Program-made: the position numbers and the translations under genes
The notes under the pieces: generated by a model
What the model saw: the letters and a program-made list of their open reading frames with translations, nothing else
The model's database searches: none
What the model was told of the DNA's origin: nothing
Shown: positions 52,401 to 60,198 of the stretch, one piece after another
How the letters are laid out: each line of letters starts with the position of its first letter
Numbering within the stretch: the first letter of the stretch is position 1
Origin: Paenibacillus_D sp047238105
GTDB taxonomy: Bacteria; Bacillota; Bacilli; Paenibacillales; Paenibacillaceae
Reading direction: 5' to 3'
Assembly: GCF_047238105.1 (NCBI RefSeq)
Contig: NZ_JBDFMD010000001.1
Coordinates: 2,728,001 to 2,792,000, forward strand
DNA: 64,000 nucleotides

Positions 52401-52559
52401 ATCGTTCATCAAGGCCAGCATAGAGTATGGTCCGGATACGATTTCGCTCACTTCAAGCCGCACCTCCGGCGAAGGCTCGTCCGCATAATGAACGGATCCC
52501 GGGATGAACGCATTGAGCCCGAGTGCCAGCACCAGTACATAAAAGATCCACTTTTTCAA
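49428..52559 (-). CDS. Large S-layer-anchored surface protein: RCC1 propeller, Ig-like domains, SLH
   Basis: 1,043 residues. Signal peptide (1-26); an RCC1-type beta-propeller (about 40-410) made of seven repeats of the pattern GAQHALALSSEGAVYSWGTNNMGQLG; invasin/Big_1-like Ig domains (about 425-760: ARAGETVDVLFRLADNEGNP, LTVHETDGTLVQLELGDEWGN, LPADEGYASALTLRLVDRLGN); a Big_2-like domain (about 765-855); a Pro/Gly/Asp linker with repeated PGTD; and three S-layer homology domains (about 900-1040: HWAEEAITRAVKMGMVSGYPD, then IAQGYPDGSFYPQRRINRIE, then AWAKPLIAVAQQQGMAQGRG). The SLH domains should bind the wall polysaccharide, displaying the propeller outward for adhesion or ligand binding. The start is TTG after GAGGAG. 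It follows a two-component system on the same strand, which may control it. Confidence 0.9.
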   Translation of the reverse strand: MKKWIFYVLVLALGLNAFIPGSVHYADEPSPEVRLEVSEIVSGPYSMLALMNDGTVRSWGRNTAGQLGVGTTGNRAYASVVKNGNGETLRGIAAVSVGAQHALALSSEGAVYSWGTNNMGQLGRSGTANLAMEIGGFDQRKITQISAGDSHTLVLDEEGQVWSWGLNMYGELGSGSGDFTVNTPRKVMAAPGVELEGIRAVAAGQYHSLALTEDGRVLAWGMNTNGQLGDGTQTSRPYPVPVLDEQEGTALHEVQSISARGYNSFALRADGTVRGWGDNSTGQLGTGDYSFSRRAVAVLQADGMALDNVTSITASFLFTAALKSNGTLWTWGDNESYQLGRATEGASDPVPGQATAFREGLLPEVKAVAGGNYHTSILLSDRSIWSVGRNGFNVLGGNRPEGDAQSVQQFVQITLSARGQSDWAAVSPRTARAGETVDVLFRLADNEGNPLRVATDEVVFAADSGMLGDVEYGGDGIFKASYRSEQAGTVTITATVNGLEARSALSVDINPGAPDRAGSSLEAAQEQLTVHETDGTLVQLELGDEWGNRIDADASSVSFSTTLGSVSPVTKVEPGVYQTLLHSTATGRATVGVVLDGEPMDLETEVTFTSADPDSHSSVLTATPERLPADEGYASALTLRLVDRLGNALTQSGGDVSITSSLGEMGTVTESDFGVYSASLTALTPGSATVRAFLDGEQMGEAVEVEFVPLIEAIAFTEEQYSVQAGASFTPRVLARYWDETEQAITDQTTFEVLHPEFASVGLDGTITGLEEGETELIAQFGAYQTAVPLTITARPDPGTDPGTDPGTDPGPGSGPVTGPIPGPAQGAVPPVSPEEQQSEQPTMEEEGGVVGPPEEEALGLAISLTDVAGHWAEEAITRAVKMGMVSGYPDRTFKPQGYVTRAEFAVMLSRALGFRDEAQTDRHMSPGGTWPDWAREPISHLMALGIAQGYPDGSFYPQRRINRIEMTVMIIRAMNGTPMTGLVSTTFADDADIPAWAKPLIAVAQQQGMAQGRGDHYFIPDGTSTRAEAIVMILRMVDALQR

Positions 52560-52577
52560 GTTCTTATCTCCTCTTTT

Positions 52578-53276
52578 TTACTCATCGCTCCAGCAAAGCT
52601 TGTAGCCGAAGCCGCGTACGGTTTGGATGTACTTGGGCTGGGAAGGATCACGCTCTAATTTTTTGCGCAGGTAACGGATATGTACACTTACCGTATTCTC
52701 CTCCCCCGTTCCCTCGATCCCCCAGATGCGGTCATACAGCATACTTGCGCTGAACACTTGATTGGGATGACCCGCCAAGAAAAAGAACAACTGGCGTTCT
52801 TTGGCGGACAGATTCACCTCATCGCCATCTACCTTCACGCTGAAGCTGTGAAAATCAATGTGCAGATGGCCGCTGCTGAGCCGGTTCCTGTCATAGGTCT
52901 GCTTCCAATAGGCGTAGCTGCGCAGCTGTGCCCTTATGCGAGCCATCACGACGTCCACATCAAACGGTTTGACAATGTAATCATTGGCCCCGCCTTCCAG
53001 CCCGGCCACAATATCTTCACCGCCCTTGCGAGCCGTTACCAGGATGATCGGCATGTCAGACCGCTCACGTATTTCCTTGCACAAGTCCATCCCGTCCCCA
53101 TCCGGCAGATTGACATCAAGCAACGCCAAGTCAGGCAGCTCTGCCTGCAAGAGCCGGCGGGCTTCTGCGGCTCCACCAGCGGTAGATACACGGAAGCCCC
53201 CGCTTTCTACACAGAGCCGGAGCAGTTCCTGAATATCCCTTTCATCCTCGACAATCAATATGTGCCCGGCGGGCAT
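52578..53276 (-). CDS. OmpR/PhoB-type response regulator
   Basis: 232 residues: receiver domain with HILIVEDERDIQELLRLC and phospho-acceptor in LALLDVNLPDGDG, lysine in IVKPFDVDVV, then a winged-helix domain with KERQLFFFLAGHPNQVFSAS and NTVSVHIRYLRKKLERDP. ATG 53276 is chosen because AGGAAGGAAGG lies upstream. It follows the 7TM histidine kinase by 105 bases and precedes the surface-protein gene by 18 bases, so the surface protein is probably a cotranscribed output or partner. Confidence 0.93.
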   Translation of the reverse strand: MPAGHILIVEDERDIQELLRLCVESGGFRVSTAGGAAEARRLLQAELPDLALLDVNLPDGDGMDLCKEIRERSDMPIILVTARKGGEDIVAGLEGGANDYIVKPFDVDVVMARIRAQLRSYAYWKQTYDRNRLSSGHLHIDFHSFSVKVDGDEVNLSAKERQLFFFLAGHPNQVFSASMLYDRIWGIEGTGEENTVSVHIRYLRKKLERDPSQPKYIQTVRGFGYKLCWSDE

Positions 53277-53381
53277 AGCGGCACCTTCCTTCCTGTATGA
53301 CATGGATGATTGACCAACGCCAACTCCATATATCGTACCTGTCTGAGTTTAAGAGTAGATTAAGAACCTGAAAATATGCGC

Positions 53382-55394
53382 TCATCCAGCCTCCTCCTCC
53401 ATCCAGTAAAGCGGAAAGCGGAGGTAAAAGGTACTGCCCTGCGGCGAGGAACACTCCAGACCGATCTCGCCCTGCTGGGCCTCCATAATCTCACGGCAGA
53501 TCGACAGCCCGAGTCCAATGCCGGATATGGCATTGGCTTTGGCGGCCTTCCCCCGGTAATACCGTTCAAAAATATGGGGCTGATCTTCCGCCGAAATGCC
53601 GCAACCGCTGTCTATCACACGAATCAGTACGCCAGGCAATGGGCCCTGACCCTCGAACGTGGCCTCAACCCGGATGGCGCCTCCCGTCCGGCTGAACTTT
53701 TTGGCGTTGGACAGCAGATTGACGAGCACTTGCTCCAGGCGGACCGGATCTGCATACAGCGCCGGTGTATACTCGGGACTCATGGGATGCCGCTGCATCG
53801 ACCATCCGAATTCAAGCCCGCTCTCCGTCATCGCGAGCTCCCATTTGCCGCAAAGCTCGCTCAGAAACTCAGATAATGCAAACCGTTCATTGTCAAAGTG
53901 GATATGTTTGTTCTCCAGCCTGGCCATCTCCAGCATGTCGTCTACGGTCCGTTCCATAGCTTGCGATTTCTCGTAAATGACCTTCAGATAACGAGGATCG
54001 CCAGCTTCAATCGTCCCTTTCAACATTAACTGGACATACCCCTTGATTGATGTAATCGGGGTGTTCAGCTCATGACTGACTTCCGAATACATGTTGCTGC
54101 GAATCTGATCCATCCGCTCCAGCTTTTCGTTCGCTGCGCGCAGCTTGGCATTGGCTTCATTCAGCGCATGATTGGTCAACCGCAGCTGGGCCATGCGCAA
54201 GAAGCGCATCCCGATGATGATGGCGAAACAGCTGACCGCTACGGCAAACCCTATAAAAGTCCAGCCGATCTGGATCAGGGCATGTTTGGCCGTCAGGATC
54301 GTTACCGGCGATGGCGTCCACGCCGTTTGTCCGTTGGCGACGCGCCCCATCACCACTCCGATCAAAAATAATACATTGCCGAAGGCAAAAAGACGCACCT
54401 CCCGGTCACGACTCCGCTTGAGCGCACGGAAGAGCACAAGGGTCATGATGACCAAGATGGCCGTCGACAAGTAGTCGTAGAAGAGAATGTAAAAAAACAA
54501 TTGCACACGTTCGCCAAACAGGAGTGAGCCGATCGTCGCCGCTACCGCATATGCGCCTATGCCGTACCCTGTGAGGCGAAGCCATCTTTCCCGCTCTGTC
54601 GCAACAATCGCATGGGTAATCAAAATCCCGCTGGCGTGGCCGATGTACCAATTAAAATGAATAGCAGTCCCCCAGGCCCATAACGATTCGCCGGAGACGG
54701 CATGCTGCCAGCCTCCCCACAGCACCGCCAGACTGACGGCCAGACTGCAAAAGAAACAGGCAAAATATAAAAAAAGCGGCTGTGAGCGCTGAAACCCGTA
54801 ACCAACGAATGAAAGTATGCTCAACATCAACAGAATGGCGGTTCCCGCCCATGCGAGTCCTTCCCGCTGCAGCTGGATGAGGGAGAGGGCAGCGGAAGAG
54901 CCGGCCCATACCTCAAAGCCTTTCTCCACATGCTGATGCGGTGAAAAGCGGACAATGAGGAATTGGCTCTCCTCTTCGGGCTGGTAGGTAACGATTCGCG
55001 AGGTAATAAATCCTGAGGGCAGTCGTTTGAGGGACGCAAAGACCTCCTCCCCCTCCACGAACAACGCAATCTCGTAATCGCGCACCTTGTAATCATAGAT
55101 CAACAAGTTGCCGGAGCTGTGCAGCTCAGGCGGCACAGGCGCCCTTAACCATAATGCGCTCCCTGCCATGGAGCTGTCCTCATCCAGTTCCTCCCCCGCA
55201 ATGGACCGCCACTGATCGGGCATCTGCTCTTCAGGCAGGTCACCATAGTAGTACGCCTCCCATTCTATCCGCACGGCCCGGCTCCGCTCTTCCTCGTCCG
55301 GGTCTGCCTCCGCCGCACCGGCCAACAACAAACACGCCGCAACTCCGATAACTAGAACCAGAGCCCACTTCACCCAGGCTTGACGCCGATTCAT
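53382..55394 (-). CDS. 7TM histidine kinase (7TMR-DISM-type sensor)
   Basis: 670 residues. A signal-like first helix (ALVLVIGVAACLLLAGAAEA) is followed by an extracellular jelly-roll-type sensor domain of about 150 residues, seven membrane helices (about 178-396), a short coiled coil, HisKA with His441 (SEVSHELNTPITSIKGY) and a HATPase domain (NLLSNAKKFSRTGG, DSGCGISAED, GIGLGLSIC). This is the 7TMR-DISM architecture thought to sense extracellular carbohydrate-like ligands. ATG 55394 follows AAGGAG. It pairs with the regulator at 52578; the nearby SLH protein hints at a cell-wall or surface signal. Confidence 0.9.
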   Translation of the reverse strand: MNRRQAWVKWALVLVIGVAACLLLAGAAEADPDEEERSRAVRIEWEAYYYGDLPEEQMPDQWRSIAGEELDEDSSMAGSALWLRAPVPPELHSSGNLLIYDYKVRDYEIALFVEGEEVFASLKRLPSGFITSRIVTYQPEEESQFLIVRFSPHQHVEKGFEVWAGSSAALSLIQLQREGLAWAGTAILLMLSILSFVGYGFQRSQPLFLYFACFFCSLAVSLAVLWGGWQHAVSGESLWAWGTAIHFNWYIGHASGILITHAIVATERERWLRLTGYGIGAYAVAATIGSLLFGERVQLFFYILFYDYLSTAILVIMTLVLFRALKRSRDREVRLFAFGNVLFLIGVVMGRVANGQTAWTPSPVTILTAKHALIQIGWTFIGFAVAVSCFAIIIGMRFLRMAQLRLTNHALNEANAKLRAANEKLERMDQIRSNMYSEVSHELNTPITSIKGYVQLMLKGTIEAGDPRYLKVIYEKSQAMERTVDDMLEMARLENKHIHFDNERFALSEFLSELCGKWELAMTESGLEFGWSMQRHPMSPEYTPALYADPVRLEQVLVNLLSNAKKFSRTGGAIRVEATFEGQGPLPGVLIRVIDSGCGISAEDQPHIFERYYRGKAAKANAISGIGLGLSICREIMEAQQGEIGLECSSPQGSTFYLRFPLYWMEEEAG

Positions 55395-55489
55395 GCTCTT
55401 CGCTCTCCTTCTTGGTTGCCTCCAGGCTGATGTTATCAGTGTATCGCGCTTCTTCCTATCCGTATAGATGCAGCGCGAGTCGCACAAAT

Positions 55490-55555
55490 AACCACCCCAA
55501 AGGACAATGCCATTAAGTATAAGTCACCTTAAAGACATTGCCCCGCAGGGTGGTT
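55490..55555 (-). terminator. Hairpin after the GH43 gene, probable terminator
   Basis: AACCACCC (55490-55497) pairs with GGGTGGTT (55548-55555) with further pairing inside (CAATG/CATTG); on the minus strand it is followed by ATTTGTG. It lies 35 bases after the GH43 stop. The T-run is weak. Confidence 0.45.
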
Positions 55556-55589
55556 CGCAATTTACGACGCGTTACTGAAAAGCGGAAGC

Positions 55590-56519
55590 TTACTCCTCCG
55601 GCAGCAGCCTTGCCGCAACCCCCTCGAAGGTGAGACGAACCGGCTCGATCCGGCCGTCCTCCGCAAACGTCATCCGGTCGATGCAGACGACGCGGTGGTT
55701 GCGGTCCGTCTCCTCCAAGGGGCGGCGGTGGTAGACGATGTACCACTCGTCGGTGCCCGGGACCTGAAGGATGCCGTGATGCCCGGCACCGGTAGCAACG
55801 GCCGGATCCTGCTGCAGGATCTTGGCCTCGCGGCGGAACGGACCGGTCGGCGCATCCGCGATCGCGTAGGCAACCGAGTAGTCCGGGCCGCCCCAGCCGC
55901 CTTCGGACCACATGAAGTAGTAACGGCCGTTACGCTTGAACATGCATGGCCCTTCTACGAACAGCTCCGGCGTCACTTCCTTGTAGATCTCGCCGTCCTC
56001 GAAGGGCACGAGGCTCGTCATGTCCTCACCCAGCCGGACGACGTTGCAATGGTCCCAGCCGCCATAATACAGATAAGCTGTCCCGTCGTCGTCGATGAAC
56101 GCGTGCGGGTCGATCGGCTGCGCGCCATGGACAAACCGGCCGATCAGCGGCTTGCCGAGCGCGTCGCGGTAAGGCCCTTCCGGCCGGTCCGCGACCGCGA
56201 CGCCGATCCCGCCGAGCTCCTCGTTGCTCTGGATATCGTTGGCTGCAAAGTAATAATAGTATCTGCCGCCCTGCTCCACCGGCGACGGCGCCCACAACGC
56301 CTGATGCGCCCACGAGATGTCGGACATCGTCAGGATTCGCTCCACCTTGGTCCAATGCACCAGATCGTCGGAGTAGAAGGCGTCGAAGTGGGTCTGTTCC
56401 TCGTACGGTGCCGACCACGTCGGATAGATCCAGTATTTTCCCTCGAAGATACGCGCCTCCGGATCGGCGTACCAGCCCGGCATCAGCGGGTTGCCTGACA
56501 TGGTCTTGTTCCCATTCAT
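55590..56519 (-). CDS. Glycoside hydrolase family 43 (arabinosidase/xylosidase type)
   Basis: 309-residue five-bladed propeller enzyme without a signal peptide, so it acts on imported oligosaccharides. The catalytic residues are in place: Asp19 (GWYADPEA, base), Asp137 (QPIDPHAFIDDDG, pKa modulator) and Glu189 (LFVEGPCMFK, acid). GAGHHGILQVPG and YHRR fit GH43 members that release arabinofuranose or xylose. ATG 56519 follows AGGAGAGGAG. It is the last gene of the arabino-oligosaccharide unit, after the GH127 enzyme, and the two probably trim the same side chains. Confidence 0.9.
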   Translation of the reverse strand: MNGNKTMSGNPLMPGWYADPEARIFEGKYWIYPTWSAPYEEQTHFDAFYSDDLVHWTKVERILTMSDISWAHQALWAPSPVEQGGRYYYYFAANDIQSNEELGGIGVAVADRPEGPYRDALGKPLIGRFVHGAQPIDPHAFIDDDGTAYLYYGGWDHCNVVRLGEDMTSLVPFEDGEIYKEVTPELFVEGPCMFKRNGRYYFMWSEGGWGGPDYSVAYAIADAPTGPFRREAKILQQDPAVATGAGHHGILQVPGTDEWYIVYHRRPLEETDRNHRVVCIDRMTFAEDGRIEPVRLTFEGVAARLLPEE

Positions 56520-56576
56520 GTGCTGCTCCTCTCCTTTCCTGTTACCATCGTCTTCTCGTCATTTTCACCGGCCCAG

Positions 56577-58421
56577 CTAGACCGAGTACAGCCTGCGGTC
56601 CTCTGCCGCACGAAGCCACACTTGCATATAACCGGCCCCGCGGTTGTCCCACGCATAATACGGCACCAACGTGCATGGCGCGCCGCCTGCCGTGCGGCCC
56701 CGCAGGACCGTTACGCCGCCCAGCAGCTCCGGCCGGTGCTCGGCGGTGAAGGCTGCTCCGGGCGCGATGACACAGCTGTCATAGGGCAGCCCGGCATTGT
56801 CAGCCTGCTCCAGACAGTATACAACCGGACCGCGCTGCAGCGCTACCCGCCCCTGATTCGCCTCGACCTCTTCGCGGGCGCGCACCTGTACCGCCGGCAT
56901 ATCCAGCTCCAGCATCAGCCGATCACCGGCAGTCCACTCGCGCCGCACCGCAAGGTAACCGTCCACTGTCAACGCCTCTTCCCCGTCCAGTGTCACTCCG
57001 TTCAGCGTGATCCGGTAGCTGCCGCACCAGCCGGGCACCCGCATGCGGACCGTAAAGGCGCCAGCCCCTGCAGACGGCTCCACATCGAGCGCGATCACTC
57101 CCTCCCACGGATACTGCGTCGTCTGTCTCAGGCGCACGGAGGCGCTGCCCGGCAGATCCAACTCCGTCTCGCCGTTCATATATTGATTGACCGACACGCC
57201 GTCCTCGCTGGTCGCATATACATACTGGCCGATGGAAGGCAGGTAACGCACGAGATTAGTCGGGCAGCAGGAAGTATCGAACCACTCCACCCGGTGATGC
57301 TCCCCCTGCGAAGCCAGCGGATTCACATAGAAGAAGCGGTCGCCCGAGAGTGAGATGCCTGCCAGCGCCCCATTGTACATCTCGCGCTCCACGATGTCAG
57401 CATAGGCGCCGTCTCCGAACAACAGATTCATCCGGTGGTTCCAGAACGCCATGGCGATCGCCGCGCACGTCTCGCAGTAGGCTGTTTCGTTGGGCAGATC
57501 ATAATCGCAGGTAAAGCCTTCATTATGCCGCGACGGACCGATCCCGCCAGTAATGTACATGTTGCGCTCCACCGTATGCGCCCACACCCGCCCGAGCGCC
57601 TCCACGTAATGCAGATCGCCCGAGACGTGCACGACATCGGCCATCGCCGTATACTGGTACATCGCACGCACCGCATGTCCCGTCACCCGCTCGATCTCTG
57701 CGGCTGGCACATCGTCCTGGCAGTAGGCGGGGCCCCACTCCGGGATGTCCCAGATGCGGCCGACGCCATGGCCGCGGCCCCGCTCCTCCAGCAGCCACAG
57801 CGCCAGCTTCCAGTAGCGCTCTTCGCCGGTCAGCCGGTACAGCTTGACCAGCGCCAGCTCGATCTCCTGATGGCCCTCTACCCAATGACGCTTGCCGGGT
57901 CCGAACAGACTGTCATAGTGATCCGCCAGACGACGGGCCACCCCGAGGATTACTGGCTTGCCAGTGGCCTCGTAGTACGCTACTGCCGCTTCGATCAGAT
58001 GGCCGCCGTTGTACATCTCATGCTTCTCCATGTCGGTCCAGCGGCCCTCCGGGTCCTCCAGCGTGTAGTACGTCGTCAGATAGCCGTCCGGCTCCTGCGC
58101 CGCCGCGATCCACTGCACGATCCGGTCGATCTCGGCCTCCAGCGCAGCGTCGCGCCGGAGCATCAGCGAGTAGGCTGCGCCTTCGAGCACCTTGTAGACG
58201 TCGGAGTCATCATAGTAGAGACCCTTGAACTCCCCTTCCTTCAGTCCGCCCGCCTTGGCGAAGTTGTCCAATCTCCCAGTCGATTCGCACTTCGCCAGAC
58301 AGACCGGCAGCGTCACTTGCTGCACCGTCTCCAGCCGTTGCCTCCAGAATCCATCCTCGATGCGCACCTTCGTAAATGGCACACTGCCCCAGCGCTTCAG
58401 CTGGCTTGCAGCAATCGGCAT
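56577..58421 (-). CDS. Beta-L-arabinofuranosidase, glycoside hydrolase family 127
   Basis: 614 residues with the (alpha/alpha)6 barrel plus beta-sandwich layout of GH127 (formerly DUF1680). The zinc/thiol site known from HypBA1-type enzymes is present: Glu317 and Cys319 (AYCETC) and the adjacent Cys385-Cys386 (DTSCCPTNLV), one of which is the nucleophile. No signal peptide, so cytoplasmic. It removes beta-L-arabinofuranose from plant hydroxyproline-linked or similar oligosaccharides after import. ATG 58421 follows AAGGAGG. It sits between the permease genes and GH43 in one transcript. Confidence 0.92.
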   Translation of the reverse strand: MPIAASQLKRWGSVPFTKVRIEDGFWRQRLETVQQVTLPVCLAKCESTGRLDNFAKAGGLKEGEFKGLYYDDSDVYKVLEGAAYSLMLRRDAALEAEIDRIVQWIAAAQEPDGYLTTYYTLEDPEGRWTDMEKHEMYNGGHLIEAAVAYYEATGKPVILGVARRLADHYDSLFGPGKRHWVEGHQEIELALVKLYRLTGEERYWKLALWLLEERGRGHGVGRIWDIPEWGPAYCQDDVPAAEIERVTGHAVRAMYQYTAMADVVHVSGDLHYVEALGRVWAHTVERNMYITGGIGPSRHNEGFTCDYDLPNETAYCETCAAIAMAFWNHRMNLLFGDGAYADIVEREMYNGALAGISLSGDRFFYVNPLASQGEHHRVEWFDTSCCPTNLVRYLPSIGQYVYATSEDGVSVNQYMNGETELDLPGSASVRLRQTTQYPWEGVIALDVEPSAGAGAFTVRMRVPGWCGSYRITLNGVTLDGEEALTVDGYLAVRREWTAGDRLMLELDMPAVQVRAREEVEANQGRVALQRGPVVYCLEQADNAGLPYDSCVIAPGAAFTAEHRPELLGGVTVLRGRTAGGAPCTLVPYYAWDNRGAGYMQVWLRAAEDRRLYSV

Positions 58422-58452
58422 GTCTTGTGCCTCCTTCTAACGTTAATATCGG

Positions 58453-59283
58453 TTATCCCTTAAGTCCAGTTAGTGTGATGCCTTCCAGGAAATATCGCTG
58501 CCCAATCAGAAATACGATGACGCACGGCAGCACCACGGCAGCGGAGGCGGCCATCAGCAGATCCCACTGCGCGGTGTACGTACCCTGGAACATCTGCAGT
58601 CCGAGCGCCAGCGTGAACAAGTGATCGCTCTTCAGATAAATCAGCGGCCCCATAAAGTCATTCCACGTCGCCAGGAAGGTGAACAGCGCCACGACGATGA
58701 CCGCCGATCGGCTGAGCGGCAGGATGATCCGGAAGTAGATCGTAAAGTAGCCTGCGCCGTCCACGACCGCAGCTTCGTCAAAGTCCCGGGGGATCGTCAG
58801 GTAAAACTGGCGCAGCAAAAAGATATTGAACATGCCGCCGCCGAAAAATGCCGGCACGACGAGCGGAAAATACGTGTCATAGAAGCCCAGCAGCTGCCAT
58901 CCCAGAAAGCTCGGAATCAGCGTCACCGCCGCAGGCAGCATCATGCTCGAGAGCAGGATGGCGAAGATGAGATCGCGGCCCTTCCACTGAATCCTGGAGA
59001 ACCCGAACGCGGCGATCGTGCTTGTCAGCACCGTGCCGATGAGCGTGCCGATGACGATGATGGATGTATTGAGAAAGTACGTGCCGAAGGGCAGATACGT
59101 GAGCGCTTTGCGGAAGTTATCCCATTGAAACGGCCTTGGAATCCACTCCGGCGGCATCGTGAAGATCTGCGACAAATCCATCAGCGAGCTGCGGACCAGC
59201 CAGACAAACGGCGTCATGAACAGGACCGACACGATCAGCAGCGCGAGGTAACCCATGACCATCGCAGGCTTTGACATGTTCAT
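58453..59283 (-). CDS. Carbohydrate ABC permease, MalG type
   Basis: 276 residues, six helices, MalG-like coupling loop EAAVVDGAGYFTIYFRIILPLSRSAV (about residues 180-205) and the family end EGITLTGLKG. ATG 59283 shares ATGA with the preceding permease stop and is preceded by GGAGGAGGA. It forms the channel with the product of 59280-60167. No ATPase gene is present nearby, so a shared MsmX-like ATPase is expected. Confidence 0.92.
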   Translation of the reverse strand: MNMSKPAMVMGYLALLIVSVLFMTPFVWLVRSSLMDLSQIFTMPPEWIPRPFQWDNFRKALTYLPFGTYFLNTSIIVIGTLIGTVLTSTIAAFGFSRIQWKGRDLIFAILLSSMMLPAAVTLIPSFLGWQLLGFYDTYFPLVVPAFFGGGMFNIFLLRQFYLTIPRDFDEAAVVDGAGYFTIYFRIILPLSRSAVIVVALFTFLATWNDFMGPLIYLKSDHLFTLALGLQMFQGTYTAQWDLLMAASAAVVLPCVIVFLIGQRYFLEGITLTGLKG

Positions 59284-60167
59284 GCGCGTCCTCCTCCCTC
59301 ATAGTAAACCCAGGACTTCGAGCTGCGGAAGACCAGCCAGGTGAAGAACAGGATGATGACGAACAGCACCCAGGCCAGCGCCGAGGCATAGCCCATCTCC
59401 GTATCCCGGAAGCCCGTGCGCCACAGGTAGAAGACATAGAACAGGCTGCGGTTGTTCGGTCCGCCTTCGGTCAGGATATATGCCTCATTGAACACCTGGA
59501 AGGAGCCGATGATGGTCATAATCGTATTGAAAAAAATCGTCGGTGTCACCATCGGAATCGTAATATGGCGCAGCTTGCTGTACCAGCCGCCGCCGTCGAC
59601 CTCGATCGCCTCGTAATACTGCCTTGGAATACCGGACAGTCCGGCCAGGAAGATAATAACCGTACCGCCAATCCCCCACAGGGTAGTCAATACAACCGAG
59701 GGTACGACGCTGTTCTCCGCATACAGCCAGTTGCTGGTCGGCAGGCCGACGGCGGACAGCGCCGAGTTGATCAGCCCGAGATCCGGATTAAGCAGCCACA
59801 TCCAGATCATCGCCGACGCGACGGCCGGGACGATGCTGGGCAGGTAGATGATCGTGCGGAAGACGGATTTGCCCTTCAGATTCATATTGAGCAGCAGCGC
59901 CACCGCAAAGGAGATGATGATCACTGCCGGCACCCGCAGCAGCACGAAATAGAAGGTGACGCCCAGCGACTGGTAGAACAGCTCATCTTCGCCGCCGAAC
60001 AGCCGGATATAGTTGTCCAGACCGACCCAGGCGGTCTGGGATTTGAACACATTGTAGTCGGTGAGGCTGAGCGCCAGACTCGCGATCATCGGTCCGAGCG
60101 TGAACAGCAGGAAGCCCAGAATCGCGGGAGAGGTGAACAGCAAGCCGTAGAACAATCCTTTTCTCAT
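59280..60167 (-). CDS. Carbohydrate ABC permease, MalF type
   Basis: 295 residues with six helices, the N-terminal GLLFTSPAILGFLLFTLGPMIASLALS and the coupling loop QYYEAIEVDGGGWYSKLRHITIPMVTP. ATG 60167 follows GGGAGGT. It overlaps the MalG partner by four bases and lies 31 bases after the binding-protein gene, forming one import operon for an arabinose-containing oligosaccharide. Confidence 0.92.
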   Translation of the reverse strand: MRKGLFYGLLFTSPAILGFLLFTLGPMIASLALSLTDYNVFKSQTAWVGLDNYIRLFGGEDELFYQSLGVTFYFVLLRVPAVIIISFAVALLLNMNLKGKSVFRTIIYLPSIVPAVASAMIWMWLLNPDLGLINSALSAVGLPTSNWLYAENSVVPSVVLTTLWGIGGTVIIFLAGLSGIPRQYYEAIEVDGGGWYSKLRHITIPMVTPTIFFNTIMTIIGSFQVFNEAYILTEGGPNNRSLFYVFYLWRTGFRDTEMGYASALAWVLFVIILFFTWLVFRSSKSWVYYEGGGRA

Positions 60168-60198
60168 GTGTACCTCCCGGTAGAATCAGCAGACGTTA

